Assembly (NCBI RefSeq): GCF_014650695.1
Contig: NZ_BMVL01000006.1
Location: 124,001 to 188,000 of the forward strand
Reading direction: 5' to 3'
DNA: 64,000 bases
From: Streptomyces avidinii
Lineage (GTDB): Bacteria > Actinomycetota > Actinomycetes > Streptomycetales > Streptomycetaceae
Positions 16,190 through 24,383 of the stretch are shown one piece after another (position 1 is the first letter of the stretch; each line of letters starts with the position of its first letter). The notes under the pieces were generated by a model that worked only from the letters and a program-made list of their open reading frames with translations, was not told where the DNA came from and searched no databases. The translations under genes were made by a program, and so were the position numbers.

Positions 16190-18240
16190 GACTCCTCCCT
16201 CGCCCGCCCCGTGCCCGCTTCCTCAGGTGTGTCCCGCTCTTCGTCGGGGAGGAGGAAGAGGTTCTTGGCCCTGAGTGAATCGGCCAGGAGCTGAGGCGCC
16301 TGCAGCGGGACGGAGACGGCGGCCATGCGGCGGCGCCGCCGGTCTGCCTCCACGGCGGCGGTGGCCTGCCTGTGCAGAGCCCGGGCGTCCGCCGGTGAAG
16401 GTCCTGGGGGCGGCTCTGGTGCTGGCCGGTCGAGGGCCGCAGCCCGGGCCCGGGCCAGTTCGCGGGCCCGGTCGGTCTTCTGCTGCCGGGTCATCTGGGT
16501 CGGCCAGGCGTCCACCGGCGTCTTGGCGGCCACCAAGCCGAGAAGCACCGGCAGCAGTTCGGCGTCGCTGCGGGGCTTGAGCCCGGCCTTGGCGGCCTGC
16601 CGCAGGACATCTCCGACGCGGGCGTCGGAGAAGGCGGGCACTTCCTGGCCGGACGGGAGCCCGTTCCAAAGGAGCTCGTGCCAGGCTCCGTCCAGCTCGA
16701 TAAAGACCTGCCGGCAGTCCCGGGGATCGCGGTGCACGGCCCACTTCCCCACGTGCCGCCCGCCCCTGCCCGACGGGCGGCCCCGATACGGTTCGAGGAC
16801 CGGGCTGCGGGCGCCGTACCAGAGGCCGCTGATCTTCACGCCGCGCCGGGTGTCGATCCGTACGAAGTGCACGGGCAGCAGCTCGTAGTAGAGCTCCGGC
16901 TGCGGGATCTCCACGCAGATCCCATCCCTCGCGGCCGCGGCGGCGAAGAGGGTATTCGGGCTGTGCCGGCCGCCCGGATCCCAAGCGGGCGCGTACTGGT
17001 CGAGACGTCGGTTCTGCCAGACCTTCACGATCCACGTGGCCAGCAGGTGCTCCATCTCCGACAGCGTCCATGTCGCGTCGCCCTCCGGGTCGGCGCCGCG
17101 GTCGGCAACGTCGATGCCGCGGTAGCCGAGGAGGAGCTCCAGCAGGAGCGACTGGATTCCGGCGAAGGTCCGCTCGCAGGCGGCTTTGTCCTGCGGCCGC
17201 ATCGCCCGCGCTGGCAGCAAATCGATCCCCAGCCTCGCCGCAGCCTGGACGAAGTGGTGGCTCTTGTAGACGGCGCCGTGGTCGCTGGTCACCGTCTCCG
17301 GAGCGAAGAACGGCAGCCCGGCGACCGGGTGCCCGGCCAGTTCGGCCACCAGCGCCGCCGGGGCGCCGGGGTAGGGCCATTCCGTCTCCGGGCCCCAGTC
17401 CGGCCGCATCGGCAGCGGCAGCAGCACGTCCCGCAGCAGCATTGCCACCTCCACCGACGACTCCGCCCCCGGAGTGAGGCGGAACGCGACGATCGAGTGG
17501 GTGCAGGCGTCCAACGCGATCGTCAGGTGCACCGTGATCGGCTCGGCGAAGACGTCGTCCATCACCTTCACCGGCAGCGGCGTCGTATCGAGGACCACCA
17601 CCTGTCCCGGCCGGCTGACGTGCACGGCAGTTTCCGGCATCCATGTCTCGGCGGCCGCGGCCGCCGAGCGGACGTAGCGCTGGCGAGCGCCGCCCGGCCC
17701 GAACCATTCCCGCCACACCTTCGACAAGGTCGTGCGGTGCGGTACCGGAACCTCGCGGTCGGGAAAGCGCTCACGCACGTACTGGTGGATCAGCCGCTCC
17801 TTCGAGGTCATGCTCATCCTCGAGCGGTGCAGTGACTCCGCGTGCACCGCCACGATCGCCTCCTCCACCTCCGGCGTGATGGAACGATGCCCAGACCGCG
17901 CGCGTGTCCACCGACCGTCGGCCAGTCCGGCGAGCCCGCACTCGGAATGCTGCGCGGACATCCGCTTCAGCGTGCGGACACTGAGTCGCTCCAGGCCCAA
18001 TTGCTTCGCCTCATGCCCGTCCATTTCCTTCAGCTCGGCGACCTTCGCAAGCCGCCGCTGCGTCAACGTGGTCCGCGCGGGATCAAACGCGGGCTGCGGC
18101 TCGCCCGGCCGGGCCCAAAACCGGCTCCCGCTCCGGTAACCGGTCTCGACCTCAAGCAAGTGCTCCTGACGGATCCGAGCTCGGGCGAGATCGTGCTCGG
18201 TGAGGTCTTCTGCCCGCCGCACCTGGCCACCCTGCGTCAT
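16186..18240 (-). CDS. tnsB: TnsB-type DDE transposase
   Basis: 684 residues from ATG 18240, preceded by GAGGAGGGG; the tnsA stop and this start share one base (TGATG). It has N-terminal helix-turn-helix regions (about residues 60-175), an RNase H-fold DDE core with catalytic D218 (LDTTP), D320 (TSDHG) and E356 (ACERTF), then the Mu-transposase C-terminal beta-barrel domain and an Arg-rich C-terminal tail that in the family contacts TnsC. It binds the end repeats, cuts the 3' strand and joins it to the target. Confidence 0.93.
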   Translation of the reverse strand: MTQGGQVRRAEDLTEHDLARARIRQEHLLEVETGYRSGSRFWARPGEPQPAFDPARTTLTQRRLAKVAELKEMDGHEAKQLGLERLSVRTLKRMSAQHSECGLAGLADGRWTRARSGHRSITPEVEEAIVAVHAESLHRSRMSMTSKERLIHQYVRERFPDREVPVPHRTTLSKVWREWFGPGGARQRYVRSAAAAAETWMPETAVHVSRPGQVVVLDTTPLPVKVMDDVFAEPITVHLTIALDACTHSIVAFRLTPGAESSVEVAMLLRDVLLPLPMRPDWGPETEWPYPGAPAALVAELAGHPVAGLPFFAPETVTSDHGAVYKSHHFVQAAARLGIDLLPARAMRPQDKAACERTFAGIQSLLLELLLGYRGIDVADRGADPEGDATWTLSEMEHLLATWIVKVWQNRRLDQYAPAWDPGGRHSPNTLFAAAAARDGICVEIPQPELYYELLPVHFVRIDTRRGVKISGLWYGARSPVLEPYRGRPSGRGGRHVGKWAVHRDPRDCRQVFIELDGAWHELLWNGLPSGQEVPAFSDARVGDVLRQAAKAGLKPRSDAELLPVLLGLVAAKTPVDAWPTQMTRQQKTDRARELARARAAALDRPAPEPPPGPSPADARALHRQATAAVEADRRRRRMAAVSVPLQAPQLLADSLRAKNLFLLPDEERDTPEEAGTGRAREES

Positions 18241-19190
18241 CAGCCCCTCCTCGGCAGGTAGATCCACGACTCGTCACCCAGCCGCAAGCTCAAGTCCATG
18301 GCCAGCCGCCGCGACCAGAGCAGGTGAAGCACGTAGGCCCGAGCGAGTGCCGGCCACGACGTGGCCTCCACGAGCCCGCTCAGCCGCCGCGGCTCATCAG
18401 AGACCAGTTCCAGGAGCTCGGAGGCCAGCCCCAGCGGGTCGGACATCGAGCGCCGCCGGGCGGACAGCGTTTCAAGCGCGGCCCAGGGCCTTGGCTGCCA
18501 CCCGGCGACCACGACGTACTGCCATCCGGCTGCTCCCGCGGCTTGCTGGGCAGCAGCGAACTTGACCAAGTCGTCCGGCTCGATCAGATCTGCTGGCCGG
18601 ACGTCGATCAGCAGCGCGGTGCCGTGGAACAGCACCAGAAAGTCCGGGGTGTGCCGCACGGTGCCCCGGCGGGTCATGAACTTCAGGGTGAAAGGCTGCG
18701 ACAGCACCTCGGCCGCGCCGCCCACGAAGTCGAGCGCTAAGAGCAGACGCCGCTCGGCCAAGCTCTCGAAACCGTGCAGCCTCCCCGTCGTCGACATGTA
18801 CGCCAGACCGGGCCGGTGCCGCTGCCCAGCCCGCCAGGTAAACGCCCGCGCGGGGCGCGAGGCCGACCACTTGAAGGTATCGAGATCCCGAACAGGACAG
18901 GCGATGTCTCCCTGGGCCGACTTCCAAACGGTGACCCACCGGCGGGCCCAGTCGGCGCCGGCGTCAAGTTCCTCGGTCGTCTCGGGCACCGTGTGCAGGA
19001 CTGCAAGGTCTGTGAGCGAGCAGTTGTGGGACCAGACTGGATCCCGGTCCGGGTTCGCCTGGTCAAGGGGGGACACCACAGCACCAGCACACTCGCGGCC
19101 AGCCCTTCCGTTCGCAGTACTGCGGAAACTGCCCCGAATCTGGCCGCTCCCGCTACCCTGCGGGCCACCTACGCCGCTCCACGGGGCCAA
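18240..19190 (-). CDS. tnsA: TnsA-like transposase endonuclease subunit
   Basis: Up to 316 residues. The nuclease core is FESLAERRLLLALDF (catalytic Glu), HTPDFLVLFHG (Asp) and LLIDVRPADLI, where the family often has Arg or Lys after the strand. This E-D-xR/K pattern is that of restriction-like TnsA, which cuts the 5' strand so that the element leaves by cut-and-paste. The start is uncertain: a TTG at 19190 gives the full N-terminal domain (IRGSFRSTANGRAG fits the family), and no ATG or GTG occurs in frame before GTG codons near 19076. The ISL3 element sits 6 bases upstream and may have replaced the promoter. Confidence 0.82.
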   Translation of the reverse strand: MAPWSGVGGPQGSGSGQIRGSFRSTANGRAGRECAGAVVSPLDQANPDRDPVWSHNCSLTDLAVLHTVPETTEELDAGADWARRWVTVWKSAQGDIACPVRDLDTFKWSASRPARAFTWRAGQRHRPGLAYMSTTGRLHGFESLAERRLLLALDFVGGAAEVLSQPFTLKFMTRRGTVRHTPDFLVLFHGTALLIDVRPADLIEPDDLVKFAAAQQAAGAAGWQYVVVAGWQPRPWAALETLSARRRSMSDPLGLASELLELVSDEPRRLSGLVEATSWPALARAYVLHLLWSRRLAMDLSLRLGDESWIYLPRRG

Positions 19191-19256
19191 TTAGAGGGTT
19201 CTGACCGCGCTTCCGTGACGACTACGGCTGAAGGGGGACGTAGGCCGTCGAGACTC

Positions 19257-19979
19257 CTACGGCCACCCCAAAACCGATGTCGCCCAGGCCTCGGAGGGCG
19301 GTGCGTCTTGGACTGCGCCGTTCACCAGCCACGAACCGTTCCACTCGACGTTCCACACCTGACCAGAGGCGTTCTCGAACTCAACGAAGCTCCCCGGTGC
19401 GCCTTCGAGGAGCCTGAGCTCACGCAGCAGCACGTCGTGTGTGGTGAACCCACGCGACGGGCCCACGCTGCCGCCGTCGGTCCGGGTGTTCTCGTAGCGC
19501 ATCCGCAGGTACGGAGCCGGGGGCCGGGAGATGATCGTCGGCCGCAGCATGCGCTTGAACCGCAGAAGGGCCTCATCCGGGCTTTCGTCCCCGCGGAACT
19601 CGCACTGGTACGCCGGGAAGACTGCTGAAACGACCTCGTTCAGGGTTTCGTTCCGCCCATGGTGGTAGCCGTGCACGGACGGCGCAGCCGCTACCACCAC
19701 GTCGAACCGGTAGGTCCCGTAGGAGAAGCCGGCGGCAATCGTAAAAGGTCGGGAGCCCGGTCCGCGCCCGAGCCGGTGCTGCCTCGCGAACTCAAGAACA
19801 GCCCTGGTCAGCCCCTCGTCGTGGACGTCCAGCGAGTTCATCTGGTAGGCCCACTGCCCGTCAGTGTCCATGGCGAGGGAGAACATGAAGCGCGACATGG
19901 GTGACCATCGCCAGGCCATAGGCAGGCCAGGCACCTCCTCGGCGTTCCCGAGTTCCGTGAAAGCCTGTTCGATGTTCAT
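19257..19979 (-). CDS. Passenger gene of the ISL3 element, unknown
   Basis: 240 residues from ATG 19979, downstream of the transposase and on the same strand. Soluble, mixed alpha/beta. Notable segments are WRWSPMSRFMFSLAMDTDG, an acidic helix DVHDEGLTRAVLEFAR, YHHGRNETLNEVVSAVFPAY and the C-terminal GQVWNVEWNGSWLVNGAV. There is no signal peptide, nuclease or HTH motif that I can identify. Its stop lies about 60 bases inside the left inverted repeat, so it moves with the IS. Function unknown; defence, addiction or regulation would be guesses. Confidence 0.8.
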   Translation of the reverse strand: MNIEQAFTELGNAEEVPGLPMAWRWSPMSRFMFSLAMDTDGQWAYQMNSLDVHDEGLTRAVLEFARQHRLGRGPGSRPFTIAAGFSYGTYRFDVVVAAAPSVHGYHHGRNETLNEVVSAVFPAYQCEFRGDESPDEALLRFKRMLRPTIISRPPAPYLRMRYENTRTDGGSVGPSRGFTTHDVLLRELRLLEGAPGSFVEFENASGQVWNVEWNGSWLVNGAVQDAPPSEAWATSVLGWP

Positions 19980-20007
19980 GCCGTCATCTTCTCCTCCCCC
20001 GCCAGGT

Positions 20008-20030
20008 GCGTGATCGGGCGGGGATCACGC
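20008..20030. terminator. Hairpin between ISL3 transposase and passenger gene
   Basis: GCGTGATC (20008-20015), 7-base loop, GATCACGC (20023-20030). It lies after the transposase stop and before the passenger start, so it may separate their transcripts. Confidence 0.5.
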
Positions 20031-20062
20031 CGGCTGCCGCCGCTGTTTGGCGAGGTCTTCGG

Positions 20063-21607
20063 CTATGGATCAAGAAGGATGCGGGCCCTGAGCAGGGCGA
20101 ACGAAGCACGACCGTACATCTGCCGCTTGATCGTTTTGATTCTGTTGACGTGTCCTTCCACGATGCCGGAGCTGTAGGGGAGGGTGAGGCCGGCGGTGAC
20201 GGCGTGCAGGTCCTGGCGGACGGATCCAGCGAAGATGCCGATCGCATCTGGGCCGCCCAGCGCGGCCTTCTGAATCCAGTCCCGCAGCAGGTGCCCGCGG
20301 CGTTGGCGGAGCATGTCGGTGAACTCCCGCGCGAGGTCGCAGGCCAGAGCGATCTCCGGGCAGGCACTCCGCACAGCGTCGAGCTGGGCAACATCGGAGC
20401 TGTTGAGTGACTCCTGGGGGCGCATGATCCATGAGGTGATATCGCGAGGGCGGGCAGTCACCGAGCGCGCGGGGACCGCGATGCCTTTCCGGATGGTCAC
20501 CACGTAACGGTGCACAACGTGGTACCCGCCGGTGTAGCCGAGGGCGAGCACCTCGCGGTAGAGCTGCATGGAGCTGGTGCAGCCTGCATGGAAGCGGTGC
20601 TGCACGTGCTCGATGAATGGGTCGAGGACTCCGTGCCCGCGGTCCTGAGCCGAGGCGATAAGCCCTGGTAGATCCTTGTTCCGGTAGCGCCTGACCGTCT
20701 TGCGATCCAGTTGTAGGTGGCGGCCGATGGCGTTCAGCGACATGCCGGTGGCGGCGAGTTCGTTGACCTCCGCGTGGCGTTGTCGGATCCGGTTCAGAAG
20801 AGGAGTATCAGGCGGTGGGCTGGCCTCTGGTCCGGCGGGCCGTCGGAGGCAGTCACGGTGCCGGCGGCAGGTCTTCTCTACGGCTGTCGAGAGGTTCTGT
20901 AGGAGGTGCCAGCGATCTGCCACCTCCAGCGCGTCCGGGGCGGCCTGCCTGATGGCCTTGGTGAATGCCATCAGGCGGTCTCGGCAGATGATCTCGGCGC
21001 CGGGATGCTCATGGAGCCAGTTGGCGACCGTGCTGGTCTCTCGATCCGGCAGCACGTCCACCGGTCGGGAGGACTCGACGTCAACGAGGACGGTGCCGTA
21101 GGTCCGGCCCTTGCGGAACGCGAACTCGTCGATCCCGAGTATCCGAGGGGCCCGGGTCGGCACGGGCCGAGCCGTCAGCTGTCCCAGTAGGGCTGTCCGC
21201 CGACCATGGATCCGCAGTTTCGTGCATAGGCGTTGGCCTGGGCGGCCGCCGAGCTCCGCCGCGACTGCCCTCATCGCCGACCGGGCCGGCGTCGAAGTCC
21301 GCAGCCTCGGTTTGGTCAGGCCAGCCACTTGTTCCACGTATGTCCGGCGCCGGCATTGGATCTGATCGCAGAAGAACCGGCGAACATGGAGACGGACGAT
21401 CATCTGACGGCCGCCAGCGGGTAGGCCGGCAACGTGACGCCAGTACCGGCTGTGGACGCGTGCCGCAGGATGCTGACATTGGGGACAGGGCCCTGGCGGT
21501 CCGCAGCAAGCCGCATCGACCATCAAGCTTTCCCCGACGACGGTGGCCTGGCGCACTACGAGATCCAGGCCAGGGAAGAGAACGCCTTCAAGCGATTCCG
21601 TCTCCAT
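20063..21607 (-). CDS. ISL3-family transposase
   Basis: 514 residues from ATG 21607. It has an N-terminal zinc-binding part (CPQCQHPAARVHSRYWRH, with further Cys at RRFFCDQIQC), a catalytic core with ILGIDEFAFRKGRTYGT (first Asp), EIICRDRLMAFTKAI (second Asp) and the late SSGIVEGHVNRIKTIKRQMY (Glu), and an HTH segment MSLNAIGRHLQLDRKTVRRY. Length and motif order are those of full ISL3 transposases, so the element is probably active. Confidence 0.93.
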   Translation of the reverse strand: METESLEGVLFPGLDLVVRQATVVGESLMVDAACCGPPGPCPQCQHPAARVHSRYWRHVAGLPAGGRQMIVRLHVRRFFCDQIQCRRRTYVEQVAGLTKPRLRTSTPARSAMRAVAAELGGRPGQRLCTKLRIHGRRTALLGQLTARPVPTRAPRILGIDEFAFRKGRTYGTVLVDVESSRPVDVLPDRETSTVANWLHEHPGAEIICRDRLMAFTKAIRQAAPDALEVADRWHLLQNLSTAVEKTCRRHRDCLRRPAGPEASPPPDTPLLNRIRQRHAEVNELAATGMSLNAIGRHLQLDRKTVRRYRNKDLPGLIASAQDRGHGVLDPFIEHVQHRFHAGCTSSMQLYREVLALGYTGGYHVVHRYVVTIRKGIAVPARSVTARPRDITSWIMRPQESLNSSDVAQLDAVRSACPEIALACDLAREFTDMLRQRRGHLLRDWIQKAALGGPDAIGIFAGSVRQDLHAVTAGLTLPYSSGIVEGHVNRIKTIKRQMYGRASFALLRARILLDP

Positions 21608-21846
21608 GACAACGTCATCCCCTGGCGGAACGGTCCTGCAGACCTGCTCAGGCTGCGAAGTTCAAGGCGCGAGTGATCGCCTGGGCCGTCGATTCCAGCA
21701 CCCGCAGATGGCGTAGCCATCACGGAAGCGCGGTCAGAACCAATTAGAGCGCTCAGGGGCCAAGTAAAACGCTCAGGCACAAGTGCGGCCGATGACCAGG
21801 GGCGCGGCACTCGCAGAGAAAATCGAACACGTGTTTCACTTGGGGT

Positions 21847-22104
21847 GTGAGACCACCGTTCCGCTTCCCCGAGGACCTGATCACGCTCCAGAAGGCGTGG
21901 CAGCAGACCTACCTGGAGCTGGCGCGGTCCCCGGCCGGGGCCGGTACGACCGCGCTGCGGCGCCGGTTGATCGCCCTCTCGGGGGAGCTGTGCACCCACC
22001 CCTACTGGGCGGCCTCGACCGCCTGGCGGGCCGGCGGCGTCGAGCTGCGGCACGCCGCCCGCACCCACACCTGCGCACCGGCAGAAGGGGAGGGAGCGGC
22101 ATGA
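21847..22104 (+). CDS. Small conserved actinomycete protein, integrative-element type
   Basis: 85 residues from GTG 21847. Helical, starting RPPFRFPEDLITLQKAWQQT and containing LSGELCTHPYW. I recall similar short proteins beside transfer and replication genes of Streptomyces integrative elements; function unknown. It overlaps the next start by 4 bases (ATGA). It is the first gene outside the right end of the transposon. Confidence 0.65.
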   Translation: MRPPFRFPEDLITLQKAWQQTYLELARSPAGAGTTALRRRLIALSGELCTHPYWAASTAWRAGGVELRHAARTHTCAPAEGEGAA

Positions 22105-22205
22105 GCGAGCAGACCACCGCCAAGCCCCGCCCGCAGATCTCCACCCGGGCGCCCCGCCGGACCGGCCCCTGCGCCCGGTGCGGATCCCCCTTGTGCAAGG
22201 TACGA
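22101..22205 (+). pseudogene. Truncated small Cys-motif protein
   Basis: About 34 residues starting MSEQTTAKPRPQISTRAPRR and ending in a zinc-ribbon-like CARCGSPLC, after which the frame degenerates. It is coupled (ATGA) to the previous gene. It looks like the front of an element-associated protein cut by a deletion near 22195. The following 22206-22406 holds nothing I can support. Confidence 0.45.
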
Positions 22206-22406
22206 CGTTCCGGCGGCACCGCTTTCTGCTCGGATGGATCAGCTGTGGTGCAACTCTCGGGGGGTGCGGCTCTGCGGCGGGAGGTTGCACGACTCGAAGC
22301 AGGAGTTGCGGATGCGGGCGTTTCCCGTGGTGATCGAGCAGGCCGTCGCTCTCGTCCGCCGTTCCCGCACCGCGCACCTCGGCGTCCCACGTCACTTCGC
22401 GTCGCC

Positions 22407-22826
22407 TCAGGCCTTCGACTTGGCGTCGATCTCGGCGATCAGACCCTCGATGAGGGCCTTGATCTCGTCGCGGATGGGACGGACGGCCTCGACGCCCTGG
22501 CCGGCCGGGTCCTCGAGCTGCCAGTCGAGGTAGGTCTTGCCGGGGAAGTACGGGCAGGCATCCCCGCAGCCCATCGTGATGATGTAGTCGGAAGCCCGGG
22601 CGGCCTCCGGGGTGAGGACCTTCGGCTTCTGGTCGGAGATGTCGATCCCCAGCTCGGCCATGGCGGCCACCGCGGCCGGGTTGATCTGCTCGCCGGGCAC
22701 GGATCCGGCGGATCGGACCTCGACGCGGTCGCCCGCGAGGTGGCGCAGGAACCCGGCCGCCATCTGGGAGCGGCCCGCGTTGTGGATGCAGACGAACAGG
22801 ACGGAGGCGGCAGGAGCGGAGGACAT
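22407..22826 (-). CDS. arsC: Arsenate reductase (LMW phosphatase fold)
   Basis: 139 residues. The P-loop is FVCIHNAGRSQMA (CX5R; catalytic Cys near residue 13). The redox Cys follow at MGCGDACPYFPG (near 86 and 91). LDWQLEDPAGQGVEAVRPIR is the family C-terminal Asp-Pro region. It reduces arsenate to arsenite using thioredoxin or mycothiol-linked reductants. Cytoplasmic. It lies beside a broken second arsC-like gene, arsR and the aquaporin, in an arsenic island. Confidence 0.95.
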   Translation of the reverse strand: MSSAPAASVLFVCIHNAGRSQMAAGFLRHLAGDRVEVRSAGSVPGEQINPAAVAAMAELGIDISDQKPKVLTPEAARASDYIITMGCGDACPYFPGKTYLDWQLEDPAGQGVEAVRPIRDEIKALIEGLIAEIDAKSKA

Positions 22827-22873
22827 CTGTTCTTCCTTGGGGTGAGGCGACTGCGGTGGGGATCTGTGGGGCT

Positions 22874-23184
22874 TCAGGGGGCGAGCTGGGTAAGCAGCTC
22901 GGTGGAGCCTGCCTCGGTGAGGGCCTGGGCGATGTGCGGCACCCGCCTCGCCTGCGGGGTGGATGTCCGCGGAGGAGACCGTGACGCGCTCACGCCCGGC
23001 GGGCGAGGAGGGCGGCGGCCGTCTGTGAGCGCCCGGCGTTGCGGGCGAGCAGGCGCAGCACGGTTTCCGGCGCGAAGCGGCCGGCGTATCGGGTGGCGAG
23101 GCGGGCGGCCCCGGCGGCCAGTCGTTCGTCCGGCAGGAGGAGCGAGGAAGACGAGGGCATGGCGATCCCGTTCAAAGGAGCCAA
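22874..23184 (-). pseudogene. Decayed arsC-like gene with N-terminal helical domain
   Basis: The first 64 residues from ATG 23184 combine a three-helix dimerisation-type segment (DERLAAGAARLATRYAGRFA) with an abrupt NAGRSQTAAALLARRA, the second half of an ArsC P-loop; the FVCVR part and all of the rest are missing. A further fragment (VPHIAQALTEAGSTELLTQL, stop at 22874) may be its other end or another gene. Internal deletions have removed the enzyme. The gene diverged from arsR. Confidence 0.55.
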
Positions 23185-23214
23185 TAGGGTCAGTACGGGC
23201 TGGTGTCAGCTCCA

Positions 23215-23234
23215 ACTGATGTGACAGTATCAGT
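23215..23234. promoter_or_regulatory. Putative ArsR operator
   Basis: ACTGAT-GTGACAGT-ATCAGT is a perfect inverted repeat ending two bases before the arsR start at 23237, in the divergent intergenic region. A repressor bound here would block its own transcription and probably that of the divergent arsC-like gene. Confidence 0.5.
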
Positions 23235-23236
23235 CC

Positions 23237-23551
23237 ATGATGACGTCAGTCGACACTGATCTGATCCGGGTTCTGGCCGACCCTCTCAGGCTCCGGATCG
23301 TGACCCTGCTCGCCCGCGAGACGCTCTGCACCACCCACCTCGTGGAGGAGACGGGCGCCAAGCAGACGAACCTCTCCAACCACATGAAGGTACTGCGGGA
23401 GGCGGGGGTCGTAGAGACGGAGCCATGCGGCAGGTACATCTACTACCGCCTGCGCCCGGAGGTCATCGAAGCCCTCGCCGGTCAGTTCGCCGACCTCGCT
23501 CGGACCGCGCGAGCCACCGCCGAAGCGAACCTCAAGCGGGCCTGCCCGTAA
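23237..23551 (+). CDS. arsR: ArsR-family metalloregulator
   Basis: 104 residues. The winged HTH has DPLRLRIVTLLARE, CTTHLVEETGAKQTNLSNHMK as recognition region, and RYIYYRLRPE as wing. Cys at about residue 31 (ETLCTTHL), 75 (EPCGRY) and 103 (KRACP) are candidates for As(III) binding; the arrangement is closer to the CadC/CmtR-like actinomycete type than to classical ELCVCDL. There is no ribosome site before the double ATG, and an operator-like palindrome abuts it, so the transcript may be leaderless. It precedes the aquaporin gene by 37 bases. Confidence 0.92.
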   Translation: MMTSVDTDLIRVLADPLRLRIVTLLARETLCTTHLVEETGAKQTNLSNHMKVLREAGVVETEPCGRYIYYRLRPEVIEALAGQFADLARTARATAEANLKRACP

Positions 23552-23588
23552 CCCGCTTCCTGCCTCACCCGCCCGAGGAGAACCTGCC

Positions 23589-24383
23589 TTGACCGCCTCC
23601 GTGCCCGCCGACACCGCCCCCGCCGCGGAGTCCGCCATAACCGCCGACGCTCCGCAGCCGGCGCCCGGCGCCACCCCGCCCAGAGCACCGCTGGTCGCCC
23701 GGGCGGCCGCCGAGCTGGTCGGCACGGCCGCCCTCGTGGCGGTGGTGGTCGGCTCCGGCATCCAGGCCGTCGACCTCACCGACGACGTCGCGCTGCAGCT
23801 GCTGGCCAACTCCACCGCCACCGTCTTCGGGCTCGGCGTGCTGATCGTCCTCCTCGGCCCGATCTCCGGCGCCCATTTCAACCCGGCCGTCACGCTGGCC
23901 GAGTGGTGGACCGCCCGCCGCGGCGGCGCCGGCGTCACCGCCCGCGAGCTGGCCGCGTACGTGCCCTCGCAGATCGTCGGCGCTATCGCGGGCGCGATCC
24001 TCGCGGACGCGATGTTCGGCGAACCGCTGGTCAAGTGGTCCACCCACGACCGCTCCGCAGGGAACCTCCTCCTCGGCGAGGTCGTCGCCACAGCCGGTCT
24101 GATCCTGCTGATCTTCGGCCTGGCCCGCACCGACCGTCTCCGCTTCGCCCCCGTCGCCGTCGCCTCGTACATCGGCGCCGCCTACTGGTTCACCTCCTCC
24201 ACTTCCTTCGCCAACCCGGCCGTCACCATCGGCCGCGCCTTCACCGACACCTTCGCGGGCATCGCCCCGGCCTCGGTGCCCGGCTTCATCGGCATGCAAC
24301 TCGTCGGCGCCGTGGTGGGCCTCGCCCTGGTGGCGGTCATCTTCATGCGCGGCACGACGGACAACGGAACGCCCTCGGTATGA
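23589..24383 (+). CDS. Aquaporin-family channel (AqpS-like)
   Basis: 264 residues from TTG 23589, with GAGGAG 9 bases upstream. Six membrane segments and the two pore motifs, HFNPAVT and FANPAVT, mark the MIP family. A Pro/Ala-rich cytoplasmic leader precedes. In ars operons such channels pass arsenite out of the cell, working with arsenate reductase. The stop overlaps the next start (ATGA). Confidence 0.93.
   Translation: MTASVPADTAPAAESAITADAPQPAPGATPPRAPLVARAAAELVGTAALVAVVVGSGIQAVDLTDDVALQLLANSTATVFGLGVLIVLLGPISGAHFNPAVTLAEWWTARRGGAGVTARELAAYVPSQIVGAIAGAILADAMFGEPLVKWSTHDRSAGNLLLGEVVATAGLILLIFGLARTDRLRFAPVAVASYIGAAYWFTSSTSFANPAVTIGRAFTDTFAGIAPASVPGFIGMQLVGAVVGLALVAVIFMRGTTDNGTPSV

Larger units (their letters stand above)
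19197..21741. mobile_element. ISL3-family element with a passenger gene
   Basis: A 2,545-base element bounded by perfect 22-bp inverted repeats (19197-19218 and 21720-21741; outer bases GGTTCTGACCGCGCTTCCGT) and flanked by a direct 8-bp duplication AATTAGAG (19189-19196 and 21742-21749). GG-starting ends and 8-bp duplications are the ISL3 hallmarks, and the transposase inside belongs to that family. Besides the transposase it carries one extra gene (19257-19979). It landed inside the middle right-end repeat of the Tn7-like transposon. Confidence 0.92.
10656..21781. mobile_element. Complete Tn7-like transposon (tnsABC-tniQ)
   Basis: An 11,126-base element. Left terminus 5'-TGTGACTGAGCG, right terminus CGCTCAGGCACA-3' (inverted: TGTGCCTGAGCG), flanked by perfect 5-bp duplications AGTGC (10651-10655 and 21782-21786), the duplication size of Tn7 and Tn5053-type elements. 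The transposition genes run leftward from the right end as one coupled operon: tnsA (18240-19190), tnsB (16186-18240), tnsC (14957-16189), tniQ (13443-14960). Cargo lies toward the left end: three genes of unknown function at 10767-13312. An ISL3-family element is nested in the right-end repeats. Both ends and the duplication are intact, so insertion was probably recent. A separate TnsD-type targeting protein is absent; TniQ alone would select targets. Confidence 0.9.
19160..21786. repeat. Right end of the Tn7-like transposon, split by ISL3
   Basis: Three successive end repeats are visible. R0 is CGGGCCACCTACGCCGCTCC (19161-19180). R1 is GGGGCCAATTAGAG (19183-19196), continued as CGCTCA at 21750-21755 after the nested element. 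R2 is GGGGCCAAGTAAAACGCTCA (21756-21775). The terminus GGCACA ends at 21781, followed by the second target duplication AGTGC (21782-21786). Removing the ISL3 element restores R1 exactly. R0 and part of R1 overlap the start of tnsA. Confidence 0.82.

Noticed and set aside
10656..21781. A CRISPR-associated (CAST) nature for the Tn7-like element
   Set aside because: No repeat-spacer array and no Cas gene is visible in the element or near its ends.
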